A stretch of DNA of 64,000 nucleotides, from positions 124,001 to 188,000 of the forward strand of contig NZ_WKKH01000003.1 in the NCBI RefSeq assembly GCF_009674725.1, in the 5' to 3' direction. Of this stretch, positions 18,419-27,296 are shown one piece after another (position 1 is the first letter of the stretch; each line of letters starts with the position of its first letter). A program made the position numbers and the translations under genes. Source of the DNA: Pedobacter petrophilus (GTDB taxonomy: Bacteria; Bacteroidota; Bacteroidia; Sphingobacteriales; Sphingobacteriaceae). The notes beneath the pieces are model-generated. The model did not search any database, had not been told where the DNA came from, and was given only the letters and a program-made list of their open reading frames with translations.

Positions 18419-20032
18419 ATGAAACGTTTGAGCGTTATCCTCCTCTTTCTGCAATTCAATTTTTTTTGTTTCTCATCCGTTAAAAAAGACAGCTTATTAA
18501 ATCAGCTTAAAATTGAAATTGCCAGAAAAGCTACTTATGACAGGCAAAAATTATCAAGGATTAAGGCCATACAATTGGAATTGTTGCTAAACAAAGGGAA
18601 CTCATATGACCAGGTGACTAAGCTATTTGACGAATACGAATATTTTAAATTTGATTCTGCTTATTTATATGGAAAAAGATTACTTGAAATTAGTACCCGA
18701 GCGAAAGACAGCGTAAAGTTAGCGCAAAGCAAAGTTAAGATTGCTTCTCTCTTATTGCATGCCGGCATGTTTAAAGAAACATTTGATTATTTAGCAGAGA
18801 TTGATGAATCAAAGCTTAACAGAAAGTTTAGATATGATTATTACTGCCTGAAGTCGGGAGCCTATTCAAATCTGGCAATTTACAATAACGACCCGAATTT
18901 CACCCGCCCCTATAATGAAAAAGCGATTGAATACCTCGATTCTGCCATTGCACTTTGTCAGCCAAATTCACTGGATTTGCTTTTTACACTCGGTAACCGA
19001 CAAGTAGTTTCTGGTGATATCAATAAACAGCCGAACTATTTTCTTAAATTATTAAAGCACTACAAATTAACGGCACATGATCGTGCCAGACTGCTAACTG
19101 CACTTGCTGCTTTCTATCAAAGCGAAACTGAAAACGACAAAAGAATCTGCTTATTGGCGGAATCTGCTATATATGACATCCGTTCTTCGACAAGGGAGAC
19201 GCTGGCCTCGCTCCTTCTTGCAGAAGATTTGTTTAAACAAGGTTACCTGGACGACGCTTATCTTTTTATTCTGCAATCAAGAGATGATGCTGGCTTTTAT
19301 GGAAACCGCCTCCGGAAACTTAAAATCGAATCGATCTTACCGGATATTGCTTCGCGTGTAAATTTGGAAAGCCAGCAAGATAAAAACAAGTTCATGATTT
19401 ATTCGGTTATTGTTTCCCTCATCACCATCGTAATTTTACTGGCATGTTTTATGATTTTTGTACGGCTAAAACGGCTCAGGTTAAAGGAGCAGATTATTGA
19501 AGAAAAAAATGAAGAACTGGAACAAATCAACAACCAGTTGTTATTCATCAATGATAAGTTGCGGGAATATGCTACAGTAAACGAAAAATACATTGGATAT
19601 TTTTTCGATGTAATTTCTGGTTATATCCTCAAACTTGACAGGCTGAAGAAAAATGTAGAACGAAAAATTCTCGCCAAAAGATATGGAGAGATTCTTCCAT
19701 CGCTACAAGAAATCAACATCAAAAACGAACGGGAAGTGCTGTTCAATACCTTCGACAGTGTATTCATCAGCATTTTCCCTAATTTTATAGAAGTATTCAA
19801 TTCCCTTCTAAACAAGGAAGACCAAATCTGGCCGAAGCATCCCGATTTTTTAAATACAGATTTGCGGATATTTGCACTTATGAGGCTGGGGATTCACGAT
19901 GTAAAAGCCATAGCTGCCATTCTGGAATATTCTGCGAATACGATCTATGTATATAAAATGCGAATTAAGGCCCGGGCATTAGTTTCCGGAGATGAATTTG
20001 ATCGCATTGTGATGTCGGTGAAGGCGGTGTAG
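18419..20032 (+). CDS. Membrane-anchored DUF6377 transcriptional regulator with helical repeats
   Basis: A 537-residue protein whose arrangement matches the DUF6377 regulators found beside SusC/SusD loci. A signal sequence is followed by about 300 residues of TPR-like helices, predicted to be periplasmic. One transmembrane helix lies at about 325-350 (FMIYSVIVSLITIVILLACF), then a charged coiled coil (QIIEEKNEELEQINNQLL) and a cytoplasmic C-terminal part. The last 60 residues (TDLRIFALMRLGIHDVKAIAAIL, then SANTIYVYKMRIKARA) look like a LuxR-type helix-turn-helix. The likely role is to sense an imported ligand in the periplasm and control the divergent susC-susD operon. The ligand is unknown, and direct DNA binding by a membrane-tethered protein is inferred from the family architecture. 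Confidence 0.8.
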   Translation: MKRLSVILLFLQFNFFCFSSVKKDSLLNQLKIEIARKATYDRQKLSRIKAIQLELLLNKGNSYDQVTKLFDEYEYFKFDSAYLYGKRLLEISTRAKDSVKLAQSKVKIASLLLHAGMFKETFDYLAEIDESKLNRKFRYDYYCLKSGAYSNLAIYNNDPNFTRPYNEKAIEYLDSAIALCQPNSLDLLFTLGNRQVVSGDINKQPNYFLKLLKHYKLTAHDRARLLTALAAFYQSETENDKRICLLAESAIYDIRSSTRETLASLLLAEDLFKQGYLDDAYLFILQSRDDAGFYGNRLRKLKIESILPDIASRVNLESQQDKNKFMIYSVIVSLITIVILLACFMIFVRLKRLRLKEQIIEEKNEELEQINNQLLFINDKLREYATVNEKYIGYFFDVISGYILKLDRLKKNVERKILAKRYGEILPSLQEINIKNEREVLFNTFDSVFISIFPNFIEVFNSLLNKEDQIWPKHPDFLNTDLRIFALMRLGIHDVKAIAAILEYSANTIYVYKMRIKARALVSGDEFDRIVMSVKAV

Positions 20033-20305
20033 AAATACTATAAGAGAAGGGGATGGAGTTAGTTTAAGAATCAAATTCCGAAATTTAACTTGAGCAACCT
20101 ATGATATCATAGAAGATGGAACAGCGTTCGATAAATTTTAAAGGAAACTAAAGAATACATGCCGCAAATGAACAACGTCTCCTTTAATCGGGAGTTTGCT
20201 TTGCCTCTTCATTATCCTCCAACTTGCTAATCTTTAATCATCCAAGAATTTTATTAGAGTTCTTTAGAAAACAATTGGAACTAATTTGAGTTTGCTGAAA
20301 AAACC

Positions 20306-21385
20306 TCATCCTTTTTTTCTCTTGAACCACCAAATGTAAAATCCGGTAATCGGTAAACTGGCGCAGATTAAACTCACCAGAAAGAAAATAATTTTTGTTG
20401 TCAGACCGCCAATTGCCCCAACATGCATAGCATAATTCAATTTACGGACTTTGTCCGAAAAAATAAGGTCTTTGAACTGTTTGCCTGATTCCTTTGTTAA
20501 AGAAAGATCTACCGGATTAAAAAAAAGGTCCCGCCAAATACCGTCTTTCATATCTGTACAGGCATAAATTGCTTCATTTGGTTCGTCTGGAAAAGAAACG
20601 ATGATGTCGTCTATATGATCAACAGCAATATGATTACGTACCTCGTACCATACCTGATCCACATTCTGCAACATAGGATTTGGCGAATCCCTAAATAGTT
20701 CTTTGACCGGACGTTGAGTCTGAGGGCGACCACCAGTTAACCAATAAATACTATTGGAGAACCAGGTAAAACTGATGACCAAGCCAGTGATTGCTAAAAG
20801 CAATGCGATGGTAAGGGAGTAAAATCCCAACACATTATGTAAATCGTAGTTGAAACGCTTAATGCGTGCACCCCACTTTATTTTAAAGTTTTGCTGGGTT
20901 GCTTTTTTATTCCATTTTTTTGGCCACCATAAAACCAGGCCCGTTAATAAAAGAACAACAAATACCAGCGTTGCGCAGCCAACTACCATTTTACCGACCT
21001 TTTTACCCATCCACAAATGCCGGTGTCCTTCCTCTATGAAATGAAAAATATCTTCCTGGCGTTTAAATGAGATGATCTTGGCTGTGTATGGATTTATATA
21101 AACAGACGAATCCTGAAGCGCTACGACCGAAGGCTTGCTCAACCCATAATACCATACTGTATTAATTTGCCGGCCCGGGATTGCCCGTGAGATTTCTCGA
21201 TATAGCACAGAGGGTGGGAGCAATTTGGATCTGTCCTGTACCGCAATCCTGACCTCAGTACCTAGCAGATTTTTAATCTCTTGCTCAAATACCAGTATGC
21301 ATCCTGTAAGGCTTAAGATCACAACTATTGCCCCAGATGCCAGCCCTAACCATAAATGTAACCAGGTAATTATTTTTTTAAGCAT
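20306..21385 (-). CDS. PepSY-associated TM protein, XusC-like (iron/siderophore locus)
   Basis: A 359-residue inner-membrane protein of the PepSY-TM family. The ATG at 21385 (MLKKIITWLHLWLGLASGAI) is preferred because it matches the family N-terminus. A start at 21430 adds 15 residues that run through a GC-rich hairpin. Four hydrophobic segments are visible: near the N-terminus, VVGCATLVFVVLLLTGLVLWW, LGFYSLTIALLLAITGLVIS, and IIFFLVSLICASLPITGFYIWW before a basic C-terminus. Large periplasmic PepSY-like loops lie between them. Homologues are thought to act in ferric-siderophore reduction or transfer across the inner membrane. It is the last gene after a TonB receptor and a DUF4374 lipoprotein, the same order as XusA-XusB-XusC of Bacteroides. 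Confidence 0.85.
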   Translation of the reverse strand: MLKKIITWLHLWLGLASGAIVVILSLTGCILVFEQEIKNLLGTEVRIAVQDRSKLLPPSVLYREISRAIPGRQINTVWYYGLSKPSVVALQDSSVYINPYTAKIISFKRQEDIFHFIEEGHRHLWMGKKVGKMVVGCATLVFVVLLLTGLVLWWPKKWNKKATQQNFKIKWGARIKRFNYDLHNVLGFYSLTIALLLAITGLVISFTWFSNSIYWLTGGRPQTQRPVKELFRDSPNPMLQNVDQVWYEVRNHIAVDHIDDIIVSFPDEPNEAIYACTDMKDGIWRDLFFNPVDLSLTKESGKQFKDLIFSDKVRKLNYAMHVGAIGGLTTKIIFFLVSLICASLPITGFYIWWFKRKKG

Positions 21386-21397
21386 AGGTAACCAATA

Positions 21398-21419
21398 GGG
21401 CATCCCTTTAGGGACGCCC
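21398..21419 (-). other. GC-rich hairpin between the DUF4374 gene and the PepSY gene
   Basis: On the coding strand GGGCGTCCC, a TAAA loop and GGGATGCCC form a 9-bp stem with one wobble pair, starting 12 nt after the upstream stop codon. There is no T tract after it, so it is more likely a processing or stability element, or a weak attenuator, than a full terminator. It also argues for the later start codon of the PepSY gene. Confidence 0.5.
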
Positions 21420-21430
21420 ATAAAATGCAA

Positions 21431-22684
21431 TTAGTATTTTAATTTAGAGATTGAGGTTACGTCTGTTGCGCCTTCTAGGTGTAACCCTTTGATGGCTGTA
21501 GCGGTTTCGGCGTTTATTAGATATACGTAGAACTGGCCTGCATCATCTTTAAACACATAATCGATTGTTTTACCATCGCCCTCATAATAAGTATTCAATT
21601 TGAATAGAGGTTGGGCATGTTCAGGAACACCGGTCACATAATTCACTGTTTTGGTGTTCACATCTACAATAGCCATTTTAACCCTACCGCCAGAAATATC
21701 ACCGGTAGTAACACCCGCATAAAGGGCCATCAAAAATTTACCGTTAGCAATATAGGCACCTCGGGCAATTTTAGCCTTGGCAACCTCTTCCATATTAAAG
21801 AAATAAGATTTGTCAAAAACTTCAGTCCCTTTTTTAATCCGAACAATACCTGATGGTTTGGTAGATTTAATCCCATTGATCTCTGGCGCAGTAGACCAGG
21901 TATAAACATCACCGTTCTCAATTTGCTTTAGACCCTGCATACTGAACCAGTTGCCTACGTAGCCTGTACGATCATCTGAAATGGTTTTCTCATATTTGAG
22001 TTCCGGATAGCTAAATACGGCAACCCAGGTACTGTCTAAACTGCCATATTTGCCTTGGCTAAACGGAGCGCCCGCAGCAGGAGGAAAAAATTTATAGTAA
22101 GGCATGTAGATCTTATTATCAACCTGGAACAAACCTGTCCAAACGGCGTTTGCACCTGTTTGGGTAATAGCTTTTAAATCGGTAGTGCTTCTATTTGCCA
22201 CCAAAAGGTTTTCCGCATCGAAGCGAAAGAGTTCGCCCACACCGCTGGAGCGTGGATCGCCTCCGCCTACCCAGGCGTTAGTATTCATGGTACCGTAAAC
22301 ACCTGTGCGGAAAGTTGTTACTACACGGCCAGAAGAGCCCATTTTTCCATCTGTATTTAATCCGAAAGGGGTAACTGGTCCCTGATCGGTATAGGCCTGC
22401 GCAAATACTTTATTGTTCTGAACAATAAATGAATAGGCATCAGTTTCTACCCCATTATTGGCAGAAGAAACAGTGCCCTTTGTTACGTCATCTGCCGTAA
22501 TAATATAGGTTCCTGTGGTACCGGATGCATTGCCGCTATAAACAAATACGTATTTAGACTTCGTTAGGTTATTTGGATCTGTTATGCCGCCTGTATCGGG
22601 TTCGTTATCGTTTTTGCTGCATCCACTAAGCAGTGCTATGGAAAGCAATGCACCTGACATTAATAAGTTAAAAGTTGTTTTCAT
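21431..22684 (-). CDS. DUF4374 lipoprotein, XusB-like siderophore-binding protein
   Basis: A 417-residue lipoprotein with lipobox LLSGC (Cys22), followed by a Gly/Asp-rich linker and a beta-propeller-like DUF4374 domain covering the rest. Family marks include YVFVYSGNASGTTGTYII, FSYPELKYEKTISDDR, DKSYFFNMEE and the C-terminal LHLEGATDVTSI. In Bacteroides, XusB of this family is a surface lipoprotein that captures ferric enterobactin for XusA. The gene starts 42 nt after the receptor stop and is followed by the PepSY gene, so the same role is likely here. The siderophore bound cannot be read from the sequence. Confidence 0.85.
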   Translation of the reverse strand: MKTTFNLLMSGALLSIALLSGCSKNDNEPDTGGITDPNNLTKSKYVFVYSGNASGTTGTYIITADDVTKGTVSSANNGVETDAYSFIVQNNKVFAQAYTDQGPVTPFGLNTDGKMGSSGRVVTTFRTGVYGTMNTNAWVGGGDPRSSGVGELFRFDAENLLVANRSTTDLKAITQTGANAVWTGLFQVDNKIYMPYYKFFPPAAGAPFSQGKYGSLDSTWVAVFSYPELKYEKTISDDRTGYVGNWFSMQGLKQIENGDVYTWSTAPEINGIKSTKPSGIVRIKKGTEVFDKSYFFNMEEVAKAKIARGAYIANGKFLMALYAGVTTGDISGGRVKMAIVDVNTKTVNYVTGVPEHAQPLFKLNTYYEGDGKTIDYVFKDDAGQFYVYLINAETATAIKGLHLEGATDVTSISKLKY

Positions 22685-22726
22685 TTTTTGTATGATATTG
22701 ATATGTGTGAGATGTTTATTGACGAT

Positions 22727-25177
22727 TTACTGCGTTTGTTTAGAAATAAAATACCTGAGTTTGATGTTGAAAGCCCGGCTAGGTTTCTGTAGCATATAGT
22801 TGTCAAATAACCTGGCATCAGTTAGGTCAAGACACTCAAAGGCGATGTTATATTTTCCATTGGCAACTGTATATAGCAAGCTGGCATCATGTATCCATTG
22901 AGTCGGAATGATCAGTTTGCCATCCTTAGCCCCCTGGCTGGGCCAAAATAGGTAGAACTGGTTAACGTAACCTGCATTGTAGCTGATGGAAAAGCGGTCT
23001 TTGGGTTTAAAAATATGATTCATATACAAGGTGCCGTTAGCATTCCCGAATAGATAGGGTGTATTCGGTATGCGGTCACGGTATACAACACTTTGAACGG
23101 CCGACCTTGTCCCGTTAGCCAACGTTTCGAACTGCGTGCCATTGCGAAGATTCTGATAGGTGGCATTGGCGGTTATAGAAAACCTTTTTTTATAGGCATA
23201 TTGGATTTCCACATCTATTCCCCTGTTTGTTACCTTGGCCTCGTTCACGTTCATCTGGATATATTCGCCGTTACTATTGCTTGTACCGCCAGGAACCAGG
23301 ATGCCACGGATATAATCATTGGCATTTCGGAAGATGTAGTTTGCAGAAATATCCAAATAATGCACCTTGTTAAGGTTAAAGCTGTAGGTGGCCCCTAAAT
23401 TTAGGTTATGGCTGTTTTCGGGCTTGAGTGCTATATTACTGGTCTCATTGATTTCATCGCCAAACAACTCATTATTATCCGGCAACCGGTATGCACGTTC
23501 ATAGGATGTTTTTATTTGAAGATCTGCTGCTAAAAAATACGTGGCTGCTAACCCATAACCGGTTTTAGAGAGGTTGGAAGTTCGGTCTGCAATGCTGTAA
23601 TTATACGTTGCGGCTATAGCATCGTAAGTGGCCGTAACCAAGTTACTGATGATATTTTGGTTGTATTGTTTTACAAAAGCTGTGGTATTGAATTTCTCGC
23701 TGATATCATATTTATAACCCAGTCCGAGCATGTTTTTGCGTGTTACCCTTGGCTGTTTGTCGTATATATTTTCCGGATCGAAACTGTTTTGACCCTCACG
23801 ATTAAAGGTGGTGTAAAGTTCATTTAGCGAAACCGAATGTTTTTCATTGATCTGGTAATTTAATCCCACACTGGCAATCCCATTATTATTCTTAAACTTA
23901 TAGTCTCTCAGGGAAACTTCACCCCCGGGTGCTGAAGGATTAACCTTGTTCTTATAAACAAAAGATCCGTCCCAGGTATATCTTTTATTTGCAGTGTCAA
24001 CTGTACGTTCTTCGCCAAAATTGAAATTACCACTTACGTTGAGGTCCAAACCGCTTAGCAACAGATTTTTCTTGGAATACTTAAAGGAAGGCTGTACAAT
24101 ATTGCCTGATCGCCAGCGTGCGCCGTATACATCGTACATGCGGTTACCGGTTTGAATATCGGCGCGGTTTTTACCTAGTGTTAAACCAAAAAGCAGTTGG
24201 TCGGCATATTTTTTACCGGTAACACCAATGTTGGCTACCAGAGTTTCATTATGGTAATGATCATGAAAACGTTTTACCCGGCTTGGATTATTGAGACCGG
24301 TTACCTGGTCTACTACATCAACATCTACCCAATAATTATTGTCTGAATAATTTTGGAACGCATTTAGCTGAACGGTGAAGCCGGATTTGGCAGTATAACC
24401 AGCATTAACAGCCGACTTATGGGTATTGAACGATCCATATGAATAGGAAGCGTCTAAATAAGTGCGTGGTTTGGAATTGGAGATAATATTTACCGCCCCG
24501 CCCAATGCATCGCCCCCCAACCAAACCGGTACAACTCCTTTATAAACCTCAATCCTGTCGGCAAAATTTACGGGAATATTGTTCAGCTGGAAAGACGATC
24601 CGAAATTATCCATAGGTACGCCATCCAGAAAAAACCGTACCTGGCGGCCTGTAAAACCATTGAGACTAAAACGCAGGTCTGATCCTATTCCACCAGATTC
24701 CCTAATCCTCGCTCCAGAAACCCTGTTTATTACTTGGCCAAGATCCATTGTGGTATTATGTAATGGTTTTGCATCTATCGAAGTGACGTTGTAAGCCTGC
24801 TTACCGATCTCTTTTGATTTAGTGATGCCAAGGATGGAAACTTCTTCTAGTTTTTCTGTGGTTTTATCCAGTACAAGATTATAAATATGGGTATCACCAG
24901 CTTTAATGATGATTTCTTTGTTCTGCTTTCGATAGCCTACCACAATAATTTCTAAATTGTATTTACCCGGCTTAAGATTTTCAAAAAAGTAACCACCTTC
25001 ACGATCAGTAGCCTGGGCAATTTTAATAGGCAACAGCCTGATTGTTGCATCTTGCACAGGGATTTGATGATCATCTGTTATATTCCCCTTTAAAGTTCCA
25101 GGTGGATTGGCCTGTGAGCGGGCGCAGAGCGAAAGCAAACAAAATGCCCCCGTTAGCAAAAGCTTATTGAATTCCAT
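22727..25177 (-). CDS. TonB-dependent receptor, XusA-like (siderophore type)
   Basis: An 816-residue outer-membrane receptor. The ATG at 25177 gives a proper signal peptide (MEFNKLLLTGAFCLLSL, ending RSQA); the ATG at 25246 would add 23 residues before it. Next come a CarboxypepD_reg Ig-like domain (LKGNITDDHQIPVQDATIRL), a TonB-box area (EKLEEVSILGITK), and the plug with GARIRESGGIGSDLRFSLNG and VPVWLGGDALGGAVNIIS. The barrel ends with INIKLRY-type strands (AFNIKLRYF). There is no STN domain. The barrel is of the single-chain siderophore/haem type rather than SusC. A conserved motif at 25257-25289, shared with the anti-sigma upstream region, probably marks its ECF-dependent promoter. Confidence 0.9.
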   Translation of the reverse strand: MEFNKLLLTGAFCLLSLCARSQANPPGTLKGNITDDHQIPVQDATIRLLPIKIAQATDREGGYFFENLKPGKYNLEIIVVGYRKQNKEIIIKAGDTHIYNLVLDKTTEKLEEVSILGITKSKEIGKQAYNVTSIDAKPLHNTTMDLGQVINRVSGARIRESGGIGSDLRFSLNGFTGRQVRFFLDGVPMDNFGSSFQLNNIPVNFADRIEVYKGVVPVWLGGDALGGAVNIISNSKPRTYLDASYSYGSFNTHKSAVNAGYTAKSGFTVQLNAFQNYSDNNYWVDVDVVDQVTGLNNPSRVKRFHDHYHNETLVANIGVTGKKYADQLLFGLTLGKNRADIQTGNRMYDVYGARWRSGNIVQPSFKYSKKNLLLSGLDLNVSGNFNFGEERTVDTANKRYTWDGSFVYKNKVNPSAPGGEVSLRDYKFKNNNGIASVGLNYQINEKHSVSLNELYTTFNREGQNSFDPENIYDKQPRVTRKNMLGLGYKYDISEKFNTTAFVKQYNQNIISNLVTATYDAIAATYNYSIADRTSNLSKTGYGLAATYFLAADLQIKTSYERAYRLPDNNELFGDEINETSNIALKPENSHNLNLGATYSFNLNKVHYLDISANYIFRNANDYIRGILVPGGTSNSNGEYIQMNVNEAKVTNRGIDVEIQYAYKKRFSITANATYQNLRNGTQFETLANGTRSAVQSVVYRDRIPNTPYLFGNANGTLYMNHIFKPKDRFSISYNAGYVNQFYLFWPSQGAKDGKLIIPTQWIHDASLLYTVANGKYNIAFECLDLTDARLFDNYMLQKPSRAFNIKLRYFISKQTQ

Positions 25178-25256
25178 AAACCAAAACCTTGTTTGCGAGG
25201 TTAAACGAATTGGAAAATGAGTAAATGGTGATTTATTATGGTGCATTTGAAGGGTA

Positions 25257-25289
25257 GTAGCACAACCCAGTACTTTCCGAAGGTGGTTC
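25257..25289 (-). promoter_or_regulatory. Predicted ECF-sigma promoter of the XusA-like receptor
   Basis: On the + strand it reads GTAGCACAAC, 7 nt, TTTCCG, one base, AGGTGGTT. The same pattern with the same 7-nt spacing occurs at 27251-27282. On the coding strand this is CGGAAA followed by GTTGTGCTAC. GGAAA resembles the -35 element recognised by FecI-type sigma factors, and the distance to CTAC fits a -10. It lies 80-112 nt before the receptor start codon. Confidence 0.6.
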
Positions 25290-25304
25290 TGAAAAAAAAT
25301 AGTT

Positions 25305-26570
25305 TTATTTTTTCTGATCGTACAATTTATCGATCCTCAAGATAAAATCTGTCTCTCCTGATAGCTGTAGTCCACGTTTTAACGACCCGGTTTTAATGTT
25401 ATATTCCCAGATATAACAACCCTTCTTAGGTGAGTTGATTGCAATGTATGCGATGTTACCCTGCACGATAACGCATTCTTTTCTAGTGCCCTTGTCCAAT
25501 GGCAGGTCTAACTTTTTTATTTCCTTCGTATCCAGATTCAGTACATGAAATTCAAAGTGAGGGGTACGATAGTGGTCGTTTAGACCTTTGAACAGATCTG
25601 CTCTTTCCGAACGAATGATGACTTGACGTTGGCCCAGATACCACATTCCATAAGCATGGTTTTTAATGGAAGAGCCAGAGATGTTAAAAAAATAGCTTTT
25701 GTCTGTTTCAGCCTGGGTAGCTTTTATTCGAAATATAGCTGTTGGAAGTTCTGGCCTGTTTCCTAAAGCAATACCAGGGCATGACATGAAATAAAGGTCT
25801 TGCTTTTCATCCTTAAAGGAATAAGGCTGTATAACATTTTGCCCTCCAGGATAAGTTGAACGGATATCTTTATGGGTTTTGACCAGTTTCATGCTGGGAT
25901 AGTTCAGTTCTGAAACATACATCGTATCGCTGGTTTTAAAATTATTAATATCCTGCGATACGTGATACGTATATCCCAATAGCAGACTATTACCTGATCT
26001 TTGTTCAAGCAAACCGATAGAAAGCGTTGTAAATTCGCCTGATGGCCTGGGTATGTCCAGGTTTCCATGCGATATGACTTTCATGGTTGCGGCATTGAGC
26101 AACACAAATTTAGGTGTATTATAGGCCGGCGCGTTTAGGCCCGTTAGCAGGAGCGTATCACCTTTAATCCATTTAAAACACTCTATAGAAAAATTTTTTA
26201 GCAAAAAAGATGATTCGACCTCGACTTCGCCGGGCAACACTTTAAATTTTGAGAACAAGTGTGTTTTAGCGTTTAAACGATAATAGTTAGCATTTCTAAC
26301 GATGAGGTCACGCCCTTTATAGTTCTGGGTAATTTCTGTTCCGTAAACTTCCGGTTTAATGGAACCACTATCCAGATTTGAAGTATGCACTACATAGGTT
26401 TTATTATTCTTTCCGAGGATATATAAGCTGAATTTTGCATCACTGGCATCTTTATTTCCGGTTGAGCACGCACTTAAAACGGCCACAGCGATTAAAATAA
26501 AAAGCTTTCCCCCAACAATTGCCTTATACCAGGAAGAGTGCTTCAAAATAAGTAGGTGTTTAAATATCAA
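25305..26570 (-). CDS. Second DUF4374-like lipoprotein, overlapping the anti-sigma gene
   Basis: A 421-residue protein with an unusually long N-terminal region before a lipobox VLSAC (Cys35). The body resembles the downstream DUF4374 lipoprotein: LYILGKNNKTYVVHTSNLDSG near the start, LNYPSMKLVKTHKDIR, the shared DKSYFFN motif, and a C-terminal LQLSGETDFILRI ending. It is therefore a divergent paralogue. Its start lies inside the last codons of the anti-sigma gene (11-nt overlap), which suggests translational coupling with the regulator rather than with the receptor. It may be a second siderophore-binding protein, or a sensor that passes ligand state to the anti-sigma. Neither role is proven. 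Confidence 0.75.
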   Translation of the reverse strand: MIFKHLLILKHSSWYKAIVGGKLFILIAVAVLSACSTGNKDASDAKFSLYILGKNNKTYVVHTSNLDSGSIKPEVYGTEITQNYKGRDLIVRNANYYRLNAKTHLFSKFKVLPGEVEVESSFLLKNFSIECFKWIKGDTLLLTGLNAPAYNTPKFVLLNAATMKVISHGNLDIPRPSGEFTTLSIGLLEQRSGNSLLLGYTYHVSQDINNFKTSDTMYVSELNYPSMKLVKTHKDIRSTYPGGQNVIQPYSFKDEKQDLYFMSCPGIALGNRPELPTAIFRIKATQAETDKSYFFNISGSSIKNHAYGMWYLGQRQVIIRSERADLFKGLNDHYRTPHFEFHVLNLDTKEIKKLDLPLDKGTRKECVIVQGNIAYIAINSPKKGCYIWEYNIKTGSLKRGLQLSGETDFILRIDKLYDQKK

Positions 26571-27192
26571 AATGCTTGGTTATTTGTCTCTGCATCAAAG
26601 GTGGAAGATCGAACACGTCCTGCTTATTCACCACAATGATACTTTCCGATCCGGTTTTATTTTTAAAGATGATATAACTCTGTCCTTTTTTTAAAGATAT
26701 CTTGGTTTTTGTACCTTCTAAAACCAACTGTACGTCTTTGTTGGCCAATATTAACACACTGCCGTTAAGGTAAATGATGCCCCGTCCATCATTGATACTG
26801 GCAATCGTATTTGGACCTACAGAAACGTCGTATCCTATTGAATTGACCTGTTTTACGGCATAGGCCGAATTGTTGTTCAGCGATAATAATTCCACCTTCT
26901 GTTGAAGAAGAAAGTAAGCTGCTGCAGCCAGCATACAAATGACCATGGATGCTGCAATGGCACCTTTCCACACATAATAACTACTGCTCTTAGACTTAGT
27001 CGTTTCGGTTTCATCTGTTACTGAACGGATGTTGTTCCACATTTCCGCTTTGTGGACATATTTATCTTCGCCAGGCGGTAGCAACAGATCATCAGCGCTT
27101 GTGCTTAATAACCATTCCTCCACAGCCTTCCGCTCTGCGGGAGTGCAGGCACCCTGGTGATAATGTTCTAAAGCCTCCTTGCTAATTCTCAT
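26560..27192 (-). CDS. Short FecR-like anti-sigma factor
   Basis: A 210-residue protein with a cytoplasmic N-terminus containing the FecR_N-type helical region (ALEHYHQGACTPAERKAVEEWL), one membrane helix at about 76-97 (GAIAASMVICMLAAAAYFLL) and a periplasmic beta-rich domain (SVGPNTIASINDGRGIIYLNGS, then KTKISLKKGQSYIIF) like the FecR domain. Typical Bacteroidota FecR proteins are about 320-400 residues and end with a DUF4974 domain that contacts the STN domain of the receptor. That domain is absent here. It presumably holds the ECF sigma factor encoded just upstream inactive until a signal arrives. A shared promoter-like motif lies 59-90 nt before its start. Confidence 0.8.
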   Translation of the reverse strand: MRISKEALEHYHQGACTPAERKAVEEWLLSTSADDLLLPPGEDKYVHKAEMWNNIRSVTDETETTKSKSSSYYVWKGAIAASMVICMLAAAAYFLLQQKVELLSLNNNSAYAVKQVNSIGYDVSVGPNTIASINDGRGIIYLNGSVLILANKDVQLVLEGTKTKISLKKGQSYIIFKNKTGSESIIVVNKQDVFDLPPLMQRQITKHFDI

Positions 27193-27250
27193 AAATGGAC
27201 AGTTGCGGTGTGATAAGGAAAATTAGATAAAGTTATGAATTTAATTGTAA

Positions 27251-27282
27251 GTAGCGCAACAACCCCGTTTCCGTAGGTGCTT
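27251..27282 (-). promoter_or_regulatory. Predicted ECF-sigma promoter of the anti-sigma/DUF4374 unit
   Basis: On the + strand: GTAGCGCAAC, 7 nt, TTTCCG, one base, AGGTGCTT. Outside the 7-nt spacer and the single variable base it differs from the site at 25257-25289 at only two positions. It lies between the sigma gene and the anti-sigma gene, so the sigma factor could drive its own anti-sigma as negative feedback. Confidence 0.6.
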
Positions 27283-27296
27283 ACTATAAATATTTA

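Noticed and set aside
21386-21430. Upstream start of the PepSY gene
   Set aside because: The extra 15 codons are the GC-rich hairpin and do not resemble the family N-terminus.
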